Assembly (NCBI GenBank): GCA_937902315.1 | Contig: CALGUG010000055.1 | Location: 124,001 to 188,000, forward strand | Reading direction: 5' to 3' | DNA from: an uncultured Chloroflexales bacterium | Lineage (GTDB): Bacteria; Chloroflexota; Chloroflexia; Chloroflexales; Chloroflexaceae | DNA length: 64,000 nt | Shown here: positions 34,345 to 42,096 of the stretch, in pieces | Position numbering within the stretch: the first letter of the stretch is position 1 | Layout: every line of letters begins with the position of its first letter | The notes under the pieces: model-generated | Database searches by the model: none | Seen by the model: only the letters and a program-made list of their open reading frames with translations | What the model was told of the DNA's origin: nothing | Program-made: the position numbers and the translations under genes

Positions 34345-35169
34345 ATGAATAAAGTGCCAAACGGCGAAGTGGCGAAGTGGCGAGAACAGCTGCATACCAT
34401 CATTTTTGAATCCGATACGCCAGCCGGCAAAACCTTCGACATCTTTCTGTTGATCACGATCATCACCAGCGTGGTGGTCGTGGTGCTCGATAGCGTTTCG
34501 AGCTTGCATACGCAGTATCGCGCCTTTTTCGTGGCCCTTGAGTGGATCTTCACCCTGCTCTTCACCATAGAGTATGTTCTGCGCTTACTCTGTCTCAAGC
34601 AGCCCTGGCGCTATGCAACCAGCTTTTTTGGGGTGATCGATCTGCTTTCGATCGTGCCAAGCTACCTCAGTCTGTTTGTGCCCGGCACTCAATATCTGCT
34701 GGTGATCCGCATTTTGCGCCTCTTGCGCATCTTCCGTATCCTCAAGCTGATGAACTACCTCAACGAGGCGACCGTGCTTGGCCATGCCCTCTTTGCGGCT
34801 CGCCGCAAAATCAGCGTCTTTCTGCTGGCGGTGATCACCTTGGTGATCATCATCGGGGCTATGATGTATGTGCTCGAAGGCGAGCAGCACGGTTTTGTCG
34901 ATATTCCGACCAGCATCTATTGGGCGGTGGTTACCTTGACGACGGTCGGTTATGGCGATCTCGCGCCCCAAACGCCGATCGGCCAGTTCTTCTCGTCGCT
35001 GGTGATGCTCTTGGGTTACGCGATCATCGCGGTGCCGACCGGCATCGTCTCGTTCGAGATCTCGCGGGCGGCCCGTTTTGGGGTTTCGGCCCAAGCTTGC
35101 CCGGTCTGCGGGCGCCAAGGCCACGATATCGACGCCAACTTTTGCAAGTATTGTGGCGGCAAACTTTAA
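34345..35169 (+). CDS. Voltage-gated-type potassium channel with C-terminal zinc ribbon
   Basis: A 274-residue six-transmembrane cation channel. Residues about 27-190 hold S1-S4, with the voltage-sensor S4 in VIRILRLLRIFRILKLMNYL (Arg at every third place). S5 follows (ISVFLLAVITLVIIIGAMMY), then the pore helix with the potassium filter TLTTVGYGDLAP and S6 (FFSSLVMLLGYAIIAVPTGI). The last 30 residues are CPVCGRQGHD and FCKYCGG, a four-cysteine zinc ribbon on the cytosolic side, in place of the usual RCK domain. The Met at 34345 is chosen as the first before a natural N-terminus, but its ribosome-binding site is weak. It probably forms a tetramer. Confidence 0.9.
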   Translation: MNKVPNGEVAKWREQLHTIIFESDTPAGKTFDIFLLITIITSVVVVVLDSVSSLHTQYRAFFVALEWIFTLLFTIEYVLRLLCLKQPWRYATSFFGVIDLLSIVPSYLSLFVPGTQYLLVIRILRLLRIFRILKLMNYLNEATVLGHALFAARRKISVFLLAVITLVIIIGAMMYVLEGEQHGFVDIPTSIYWAVVTLTTVGYGDLAPQTPIGQFFSSLVMLLGYAIIAVPTGIVSFEISRAARFGVSAQACPVCGRQGHDIDANFCKYCGGKL

Positions 35170-35192
35170 ACGCACTTCATCCCTTCGAGCTT

Positions 35193-35261
35193 TTGGCGTC
35201 GAGCTCTCTCGCTCCCATTCGGTTCTCACCGCGTCCGCCTTCGGCTATCAACATCCCGCCC
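35193..35261 (+). repeat. Solo end of the GCGTCCGCC long-inverted-repeat family
   Basis: TTGGCGTCGAGCTCTCTCGC, TCCCATTCGGTTCTCACCGC and GTCCGCCTTCGGCTATCAAC, ending CATCCCGCCCA. It is between the convergent channel and mutS genes. Confidence 0.85.
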
Positions 35262-35368
35262 ATGGAAGAGGCGGCTATCAGCCCGCGTGCTGAAGCCGCC
35301 CCCAAGATTCGCCGATGCCGCCTAATCCTCTAGCAAGCTGGGAAGACGAAAAGCTAAGGAAAGAGTGA

Positions 35369-38300
35369 TTAATTCGTATCGACCAGCTCTTGCAGCTCGT
35401 GCAGTTTGATCAGCGCTTCGAGCGGCGTCAATTTGTTGAGATTAAGCCTGCGGATCATTTCGAGCACTGGATGGGGTGCGCTGGCGACGAGTGTGCTCTG
35501 AGTGGGTACAGGCTGAGCTATAACCGACTGAGCGGCGGGTTCGAGCACTGCTTCGATCATCGGCTCAGCCTCGACAACTGGCTCGGCTTGGGCCAGCGCC
35601 GTCTGCTCTTGCTCATGAGCCTGTTCTTGTTCGTGTTGCCAGTGGCGGGCCGCCTCGGCCTCGAGTTCGGCCAACAGCTCGCTGGCGCGCGCGATCACGC
35701 TTTGGGGTATGCCCGCTAGTTCGGCCACATGGATGCCGTAGGAGCGGTCGGCGCTGCCCGGGCGTAGCTCGTGCAAGAAGACCACGTGTTTATCGCGCTC
35801 GATCGCCGCCATATGGTAGTTCTTCACACGGGGCAGGCTGCGGCTCAGGGCGGTCAGCTCGTGGTAGTGGGTGGCGAAGAGCGTGCGGCATTGCAACTGC
35901 GGCTCGTTGTGAATGTATTCGATCACAGCGCGCGCGATCGCCATGCCGTCGTAGGTGCTGGTACCACGCCCAACCTCGTCGAGCACAATCAGCGAGCGAC
36001 GGCTGCTTTGCAACAGAATCGCGGCGGTCTCGGTCATTTCAACCATAAAGGTGCTTTGGCCGGTCGCGATATCGTCTTGGGCGCCGATACGGGTGAAGAT
36101 GCGGTCGACCAGACCGATCTCGGCGTGGTCGGCGGGCACAAACGAGCCGACCTGAGCCAGCAGCACAATCAACGCGATCTGGCGCATAACCGTGCTCTTA
36201 CCCGACATATTTGGTCCGGTGATCAGAAGAAGCTGGTTGCTTTCGGTATCGAGCTCGATATCGTTGGGCACAAACTCTTCTTCCAAAACCCGCTCGACTA
36301 CAGGGTGACGGCCTGCTACGATCTTCAGCCGCGTATCTTCGCTGAGAACCGGGCGCACATAGCGGTTACGCACCGCCACTTCGGCGAGGGCAGCGAAGAC
36401 ATCGATGCGCGCTAGCAGACGGGCTGTGGTCAGCAGGCGTAGACCGGCTTCGGCCACCTGCAGACAGATTCGCGCGAAGGCTTGCTGCTCCAGCTCTTTG
36501 AGCTTGGTCTGAGCCGTTTCAACATACTGCTCGTAGTCTTTGAGCTTGGCGGTGATATAACGTTCGGCGTTGACCAAGGTCTGCTTGCGCTGGTAGTCGC
36601 TCGGCACACGATCGGCGTCGGCCCGCGAAACTTCGATAAAGTAGCCGAAGACCTTGTTATAGTCGACTTTGAGGTTCTTAATGCCCGTTCGCGCTCGCTC
36701 GACCGATTCCATCTCGTCGATGGCCTGCTGTGCCATGCGGTTGGCGCGCACCACCTCGTCCATGCGCGGGTCGAAGCCCGGTCTGATCACACGGCGCGGT
36801 TTTTCACCGCCTTCTTCGCTGCGCAGATAGTTCGAGCTGCCGAGCTGGGCGGGCGGATCATCGTCGAGGGCGCGCTCCAACAGATCGCCGATATCCTCAC
36901 AGGGATCGAGCAGCCTATTCGAGGGCGGCTGGAAGCGCAAGCTCGCTTCGCTGGGCTGCGGCTCGGGGCTGCTTGCTGGCTCCTCTTCAACACCGAGGCC
37001 ACCGAACAGATCCTCATCCCCAAACAGATCGTCCATCGGCACGCGTGGCGCTGGGCGACGGCGGCTGCTTGTGCTTGTGCTTCGAACGGGCGGCTCAGGG
37101 GCGCTCTCGAAAAGCGGGGTGAAGACGTTGGCATCGGCGAAGCGCTCGAGCGGCAGATCGCCGAGAGCTTCTACGATCTTGGGCAAGATCCGCAGGGCTT
37201 CGCGCAGGCGTACAAGGTCGCGCGGAGTGGCTACGGTGGTGCCTTGCATCAAGCGGTTGACGACGCGCTCCATATCGCCGATCGATTTTAGCTGTTCGCG
37301 TAGATCGCTGCGCAGAATCACATCGTCGACAAAGGTTTGCACCGCATCTTGGCGCTGTACAAGCGCTTTGAAATCGAGCAGCGGCTCCGAGAGCCACTTG
37401 CGCAACAGACGCGCGCCCATCGGGGTGCGAGTCTGGTCGAGCACATGCACCAGCGAGCCTTTACTTTTGCCGTTGTTGCCCTCCAAAAGCTCGAGGTTAC
37501 GCCGAGTTTGGGGGTCTAAAAACATAAACGCTGTGGTGGTGTAGGTGCGTACCGTGGTGATCTGGGCGACGGCGCTGCGTTGAGTTTGGCGCAAATATTG
37601 AATGATCGCTCCGGCGGCTCGTAAAGCTAGCGGCATGGCTTCGAGACCGAAGCTCTTGAGCGAGTGGGTACGAAACTGCGCCAGCAAAGAATCGCGGGCG
37701 GTCTGGAGATCCCAGTGCCAGTCGGCCAAAGCCGTTACATGGCCGTTGGTCCAGCGCGCTTGGTTTTCGCGTTCGAGCCGTTTGGCAATGCGCTCGTGGT
37801 TGAGCAGCATTTCGCGCTCTTGTTTGGTCATGGGCGCCAAGTCGTGCTCTAGGCGGGCCGCCGCAGGTTCAAGCCCGGGCAAGCGCTGGTTTGGATCTTC
37901 GGGCACCAACACCTCGGCGACTTGCAAACGGTTGAGCTCGCCTTCGAGCTGGGCTTGAGCGCGTTCGCCTGAGAAGCTGGTGGCAGCGAATTCACCCGTG
38001 CTGAGATCGGCGTAGGCCAGGCCGATCTCGCCGCGTTGAGTGATCACCGCTGCGAGGTAGTTGTTTTGGTGGGCGGTCAGCAGAGCAGGATCGATCAAGG
38101 TGCCGGGCGTGATAACGCGCACAACTTCGCGCTCGACCAGCTTGCCGTTACCCTCTTGCTGTTCGCGTCCGGCTGCGAAGACCGAGCCGGGGCGGATATC
38201 TTTTTTGCTGCTGGGGGTTTCGCTCATCTGCTCGGCGATCGCCACACGATAGCCTTGGCCCACCAGTCGCGCTACATAGCCTTCGATCGCACGATAGGGC

Positions 38301-38572
38301 ATACCAGCCATAGGGCTATAGACCTTCTCTTTGCTGCCCTTGTGGGTGCCCATGTCCTTGCGCGTTAAGGTTATATCGAGCAGTTCCGAGACAAGCTTTG
38401 CATCATCATCAAATGCTTCATAAAAGTCGCCGAAGCGGTATAAGAGCACGGCATCTTGATAGCCAGCCTTTAATTCGCGATATTGACGATACCAAAGATG
38501 AATATCGATACCCGGAAATTCTTCTTTTAATTTACGTTCAAGCGCTCGGCGCTCAGCATAATTATTTTGCAT
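35369..38572 (-). CDS. mutS: DNA mismatch repair protein MutS with an extra inserted segment
   Basis: Mismatch-recognition ATPase of DNA repair. At 1067 residues it is about 200 longer than usual. The mismatch-binding Phe-x-Glu is in LYRFGDFYEAFDDDA (about residues 43-57); Walker A is GPNMSGKST (about 784-792), followed by DEVGRGTSTYDG and ATHYHEL. A low-complexity insert of roughly 105 residues (about 485-590), rich in Pro, Ser, Glu and Asp, breaks the core/lever region and holds MDDLFGDEDLFGGLG, which looks like doubled clamp-binding DLF motifs. The C-terminal tail has a second low-complexity stretch (Gln/Glu/Ala) before VLEMIRRLNLNKLTPLEALI. mutL is not adjacent. Ribosome-binding site weak (GAGAT). 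Confidence 0.96.
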   Translation of the reverse strand: MQNNYAERRALERKLKEEFPGIDIHLWYRQYRELKAGYQDAVLLYRFGDFYEAFDDDAKLVSELLDITLTRKDMGTHKGSKEKVYSPMAGMPYRAIEGYVARLVGQGYRVAIAEQMSETPSSKKDIRPGSVFAAGREQQEGNGKLVEREVVRVITPGTLIDPALLTAHQNNYLAAVITQRGEIGLAYADLSTGEFAATSFSGERAQAQLEGELNRLQVAEVLVPEDPNQRLPGLEPAAARLEHDLAPMTKQEREMLLNHERIAKRLERENQARWTNGHVTALADWHWDLQTARDSLLAQFRTHSLKSFGLEAMPLALRAAGAIIQYLRQTQRSAVAQITTVRTYTTTAFMFLDPQTRRNLELLEGNNGKSKGSLVHVLDQTRTPMGARLLRKWLSEPLLDFKALVQRQDAVQTFVDDVILRSDLREQLKSIGDMERVVNRLMQGTTVATPRDLVRLREALRILPKIVEALGDLPLERFADANVFTPLFESAPEPPVRSTSTSSRRRPAPRVPMDDLFGDEDLFGGLGVEEEPASSPEPQPSEASLRFQPPSNRLLDPCEDIGDLLERALDDDPPAQLGSSNYLRSEEGGEKPRRVIRPGFDPRMDEVVRANRMAQQAIDEMESVERARTGIKNLKVDYNKVFGYFIEVSRADADRVPSDYQRKQTLVNAERYITAKLKDYEQYVETAQTKLKELEQQAFARICLQVAEAGLRLLTTARLLARIDVFAALAEVAVRNRYVRPVLSEDTRLKIVAGRHPVVERVLEEEFVPNDIELDTESNQLLLITGPNMSGKSTVMRQIALIVLLAQVGSFVPADHAEIGLVDRIFTRIGAQDDIATGQSTFMVEMTETAAILLQSSRRSLIVLDEVGRGTSTYDGMAIARAVIEYIHNEPQLQCRTLFATHYHELTALSRSLPRVKNYHMAAIERDKHVVFLHELRPGSADRSYGIHVAELAGIPQSVIARASELLAELEAEAARHWQHEQEQAHEQEQTALAQAEPVVEAEPMIEAVLEPAAQSVIAQPVPTQSTLVASAPHPVLEMIRRLNLNKLTPLEALIKLHELQELVDTN

Positions 38573-38815
38573 GGTTTATCTCGTCATTCAATGATCCTAC
38601 TCGTATAGGTTCAAGTATAGCACATTTGAGCGTCAATTTCGGCCACAACACAGGCTGGTGCAGCCCGTTTCGCCGCATCATAATCGCAAGAATGTGATAG
38701 CTATCCGCCTGCCATCATACCATAGCCTCTAAGCGAGTGTGCATGTGCGAAACCCTACCTCCGAAAATAGCGAACACCTTACAAGGTCAAACTCGATTTC
38801 GCATTTCCAAGCTCT

Positions 38816-39434
38816 GGCGGAGAGCTTTTTAGCATCCATTCAATCCTCACCGCGTCCGCCTACGGCTATCAGAGCGGCTAGCTGCCCTCATCCCCGACCC
38901 TTTTCCGGCAGTGCGGGAGCTGTACATTAGCCACAAATCGACATACGGTCAGCGTTATCTGCCCTCACCCCCGACCCCTCTCCCGCACTGCGGGCGAGGG
39001 GGTGAATGATGATGTTGTATGCGATTTCGCTACGCGAAATCGCATACAAGCTCTCTGCGTTCTGTGCTCTCAAGGATACTCCCGCGATGCTATGCGAACG
39101 ATCGCCTGTTGCTGCCGACACGACTGTTGGCTAATGCATAGCTGCGGGAGAAGGGCGTGTGCGCACTCGCTCATGCGTGATCTTCCAGACTGGCATCCTA
39201 GCCGCTAACCTTCCCGCAGCTTCGCAGCGTGAAGGTTTTGCAGGGCTTTGGGCAGCGAAATACAACGATCCGACCTTCTTGGTGCTTGCACTAGGAAGGT
39301 CGCAACGAGAGCAGCGAAGGCAATGAAGACAGCGAAAGCAGCGCTAGGCTTGAGGCGCTGTATGGCAGGGCGGCGATTTGGTAGCCGTAGGCGGACGCGC
39401 TTGAGAACGAATGGGAGGGTGAGGCCAGACCGCC
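38816..39434. mobile_element. Composite long-inverted-repeat element B (about 619 bp, non-coding)
   Basis: Left end GGCGGAGAGCTTTTTAGCAT to CTATCAG at about 38872, right end (minus strand) GGCGGTCTGGCCTCACCCTC to CTACCAAA at about 39378; the two ends align as inverted repeats. Inside are two REP palindromes (about 38887-39000), a 10-base hairpin TGCGATTTCG/CGAAATCGCA at 39018-39047, a block GCTCTCAAGGATACTCCCGC to CTGCCGACACGACTGTTGG that recurs inverted in element C, and GCATCCTAGCCGCTAACCTT and CTTCTTGGTGCTTGCACTAG shared with element A. No protein is encoded. It occupies most of the 935-base gap between mutS and the glycosyltransferase. Confidence 0.75.
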
Positions 39435-39468
39435 AAGAGTGCTGAAGAAAGTAAGCGGCTTGCTAAGA

Positions 39469-39499
39469 CACAAGCCCCACCACAATGGCAGGGCTTGTG
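39469..39499 (-). terminator. Weak hairpin after the glycosyltransferase
   Basis: 9-base stem CACAAGCCC (39469-39477) / GGGCTTGTG (39491-39499), 13-base loop, just past the minus-strand stop at 39508. No U-tract. Confidence 0.45.
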
Positions 39500-39507
39500 C
39501 TCGATCG

Positions 39508-41577
39508 TTAGCGCGGATGGATTTCTAACAGCTCTAGAGAGCTATTGTGGATATCGAAGAGCGTTGAGGTCGCGAGGCTGCGCGCGCTCAAGCGTTGGCC
39601 AGTTTGTGGATCGTAGAGGCCGATCACGATGGTGCTTGGCTCGTCTGGCATGTTGAGGGCCAAGGGCACCGCGACTTCGGTCGTTATAAAGCGGTTGCGC
39701 TCCCAAGTTGAGGTCGGCAGTACAAGGTCGCTCTGCGAGTAGCGTTGACCATGACGCCCGACCACATGTAAGAAGATCGTGAAATCTTGTTCCGGCTTCT
39801 TCAAGGTTTGCCAAAAGAGTTTGATGCGCAGCATCTCGCCTCGGCGCGGACTGTTTTCGAGCGTGTAGCCGCGCAGGTTGAAGCTTTCGCCGAACTGAGT
39901 CGGTCGCGGATGGGCCACGGGCGGGCCGATCTGGTAGATCCAAGCGTAGGGCACACCTTCGATCACAACCGTATGAATTGGCTCCATCTTTTCATAGACT
40001 TGGTCGAAGGGCGGCAAGGGCTCTACTTGGGCGTCGCGCACATAGACCACGACGTAGCCGGTTTGGGGCGAAAACTCGCCGTCTGGCACGGTGGCTTGAA
40101 TGCCCGGCTTCAAGAGCGGTTGAAGCGTGTCGCGTTGCGTGCTGGCGGTGATCACGCCCGTGCTGTCGGGCTGTTGGTTGAGCCATTTGGCGACTTGATC
40201 CATGCCTTCGCCCCAGCCGATCATAAAGGTATTGGCCCCCGCTTGGGCGCCGCCGAGCAGTTGGTTGAAGGCTGTGAGGCTGTAGGGTTGCCAGAAGATC
40301 GCGTTCAGCAGGCTGCCGAACATCACCAGCAGGGTGGTTAAAAAGGTGACGCGCGCTCGGTGCGAGATATCGCTGGTGCGGGCGAAAAAGCGACAGAGTG
40401 CCCAAAGACCCATGGCGGCTAAGATATCGAGCGAGGGGAAGATCGGCACCAGATAGCGGTTGAATTTTTTTGGAAAGACGCTCATCGCCAAGATAAAGAG
40501 GATGGAGAAGAGCGCTAAAGCTGCCAGCATACGCCGTCGCTCGGGATTGATTTCGCGCAGCACAAGCGGCAGCAACAACAGGCCCACCATGCTGAATGGG
40601 GTCAGGCGCAGGGCGACCGCCACTGGGTAGAAGGCCGGGCCGGGCGCGAGGTCTTCTTTGCCCATAAAGAAGTTGCCCAGCATATGCGGTTGCGCGCCTT
40701 CGTCCATTACGCCCGAGCGAATGCGCTCGATCGCTAGGCGCGGATCGCTCCAGAGCGCAGGCCAGATCACGATCACTGCTATGCCTAGCGTCGCTAGCCA
40801 GACACCCGCTTTGAGCATGCTCGTCTTGCGCTGTTTCTTGTCTTGCGCGACCCAGATATAGTGGCCTGCTAAGGCCAAGGTCATGGGAATGAGCAGTAAG
40901 GCAGGCGATTTGCTCAAGATCGCGAGGGCGGCGCTGATGGCCGAGAGCAATATAAAACGCATGCTATCTTGGCGTTGTAAGGCCAAAATCGCTGCCAGTA
41001 AGCTGACGGTGGCGAAGCTGCCAGCTAAGGCATCAACATGCAGGAGTTTGCTATAACCGATAACAAAGGGATCGGTCGCCCATAAGAAGGCGGCCAAGGT
41101 TGCGATCGAATGCGGTAAGAGGCGGCGTAGCAAGTAGAAGCCGACTAAAATGGCTATTACATGGGCGCAGATCACGGGCAAGCGCATCAGCCCTAGGCGC
41201 TGGCTAAACGAGGGGTCGTCCATACCGAGGCTTTCCAGCGCTTGTTGGATCATTAGACCGATCGAGCCAAGCCACATGGTTGTGACACCTGGGTGGGTCG
41301 AGATGGCTGTTTCGTGAAACTGTCCAGTAGTGATCGCCTCTAAAAAGCGCTCTGAGCGCATGATCCAAAAGTTGACCTCGTCGGGTGTGAGAAAGAGGTC
41401 GAGCTGATAGGCGCGTAATCCAAACGCTAATAGCGCAATAACAAAATAGGGAAATCCGGCTAACGTTGCTTCACGTACCTGAGTACGTGGTAAGGCAATA
41501 GCCATATCCACCCCCGTAGGTGTTACAAGATTATAGATCTTAACAAGCTGGCTAGCTTCAGCTTGCTGTTTGTACAT
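39508..41577 (-). CDS. GT-C family glycosyltransferase (GT39/PMT-like), multipass membrane protein
   Basis: Up to 689 residues. A Met at 41505 (MAIALPRTQVREATLAG) is an alternative start and may be the true one, since the first 24 residues look non-conserved; neither start has a strong ribosome-binding site. About 11 membrane segments span residues 35-440. The Asp-Glu pair in LFLTPDEVNFW (about 60-70), in the first external loop, is the catalytic signature of GT-C enzymes that take sugar from a polyprenyl phosphate. LLHVDALAGSFATVSLLAAI and FPKKFNRYLVPIFPSLDIL are typical of the PMT_2 group. The last ~200 residues are an extracytoplasmic beta-rich domain. Likely acts on a surface glycan or protein; acceptor unknown. 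Confidence 0.85.
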   Translation of the reverse strand: MYKQQAEASQLVKIYNLVTPTGVDMAIALPRTQVREATLAGFPYFVIALLAFGLRAYQLDLFLTPDEVNFWIMRSERFLEAITTGQFHETAISTHPGVTTMWLGSIGLMIQQALESLGMDDPSFSQRLGLMRLPVICAHVIAILVGFYLLRRLLPHSIATLAAFLWATDPFVIGYSKLLHVDALAGSFATVSLLAAILALQRQDSMRFILLSAISAALAILSKSPALLLIPMTLALAGHYIWVAQDKKQRKTSMLKAGVWLATLGIAVIVIWPALWSDPRLAIERIRSGVMDEGAQPHMLGNFFMGKEDLAPGPAFYPVAVALRLTPFSMVGLLLLPLVLREINPERRRMLAALALFSILFILAMSVFPKKFNRYLVPIFPSLDILAAMGLWALCRFFARTSDISHRARVTFLTTLLVMFGSLLNAIFWQPYSLTAFNQLLGGAQAGANTFMIGWGEGMDQVAKWLNQQPDSTGVITASTQRDTLQPLLKPGIQATVPDGEFSPQTGYVVVYVRDAQVEPLPPFDQVYEKMEPIHTVVIEGVPYAWIYQIGPPVAHPRPTQFGESFNLRGYTLENSPRRGEMLRIKLFWQTLKKPEQDFTIFLHVVGRHGQRYSQSDLVLPTSTWERNRFITTEVAVPLALNMPDEPSTIVIGLYDPQTGQRLSARSLATSTLFDIHNSSLELLEIHPR

Positions 41578-41925
41578 CGGCTACAACATGAGCTCGGAAG
41601 GGCACAGAATCGGCGTTGATTATGCCTGTAGAGGATGTTGGTAGGTGCGAGAAGGGGAAGAAAGCAGCGTGCTTACATTCCTATGAGAGATTTTGAACTT
41701 GCAACCTGAACCGAAAGACATCGCATCCTAGTAGTAAGACGCGGTAAAACTACTAAGAAGTTACATATTTTGCAAGTAGAAAAATAGTCTTCAAAGCTTT
41801 GTTCCATGCCTCGTGTTGCCCGCCAGCAGGCATTTCACTAGCAAGTTGTGTACTCAGATCGTTCGCTCACAACTGCAATCAATCTGAGAACTGCTTCTGT
41901 AAGAGCTTTTTGTAAAAAAAAGTGT

Positions 41926-41954
41926 TTGACAAACAACGAACTGACTGGTAGGAT
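41926..41954 (+). promoter_or_regulatory. Promoter of the leuS transcript
   Basis: TTGACA (41926-41931) and TAGGAT (41949-41954), spacing 17: the best sigma70-type match in the window. The predicted transcript starts near 41961, about 30 bases before the leader ORF. The rest of the 416-base gap from 41578 has no gene; a tRNA-like trace is discussed under findings. Confidence 0.75.
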
Positions 41955-41984
41955 TCGGCAATAGAAACACATCGCCTGAAAGGA

Positions 41985-42075
41985 GGTGAGCACATGGCAG
42001 ACCCTGACCTTAGTGGCCTTAGCCGCTGTTCAATAGTTTTAAGACATAATAGACGTGACACATCTCGTGCTCACC
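41985..42075 (+). promoter_or_regulatory. Long-range stem over the leader ORF of leuS
   Basis: GGTGAGCAC (41985-41993), which is part of the leader ORF ribosome-binding site and runs up to its ATG, is the exact complement of GTGCTCACC (42067-42075) near the leader's end. Formation would block leader translation and leave the leuS ribosome-binding site (42081-42086) just outside the stem; ribosomes on the leader would break it. Confidence 0.5.
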
Positions 42076-42092
42076 AACTGAAGGAGCGCTAA
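41994..42092 (+). CDS. 32-codon leader ORF before leuS
   Basis: Opens with ATG behind AAAGGAGGTGA, the strongest ribosome-binding site in the window, and encodes MADPDLSGLSRCSIVLRHNR plus 12 more residues ending in KER. Its stop TAA (42090-42092) is only 4 bases before the leuS ATG, and the AAGGAG used by leuS lies inside its last codons, so translation of the two is probably coupled. Leu codons are CTT, CTT, TTA and CTG, not a run, so classic leucine attenuation is not obvious; the SCSIVLRHNRRD part is basic. It could be a control peptide or simply a coupling ORF. The frame is too short for coding statistics. Confidence 0.55.
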   Translation: MADPDLSGLSRCSIVLRHNRRDTSRAHQLKER

Positions 42093-42096
42093 GGTT

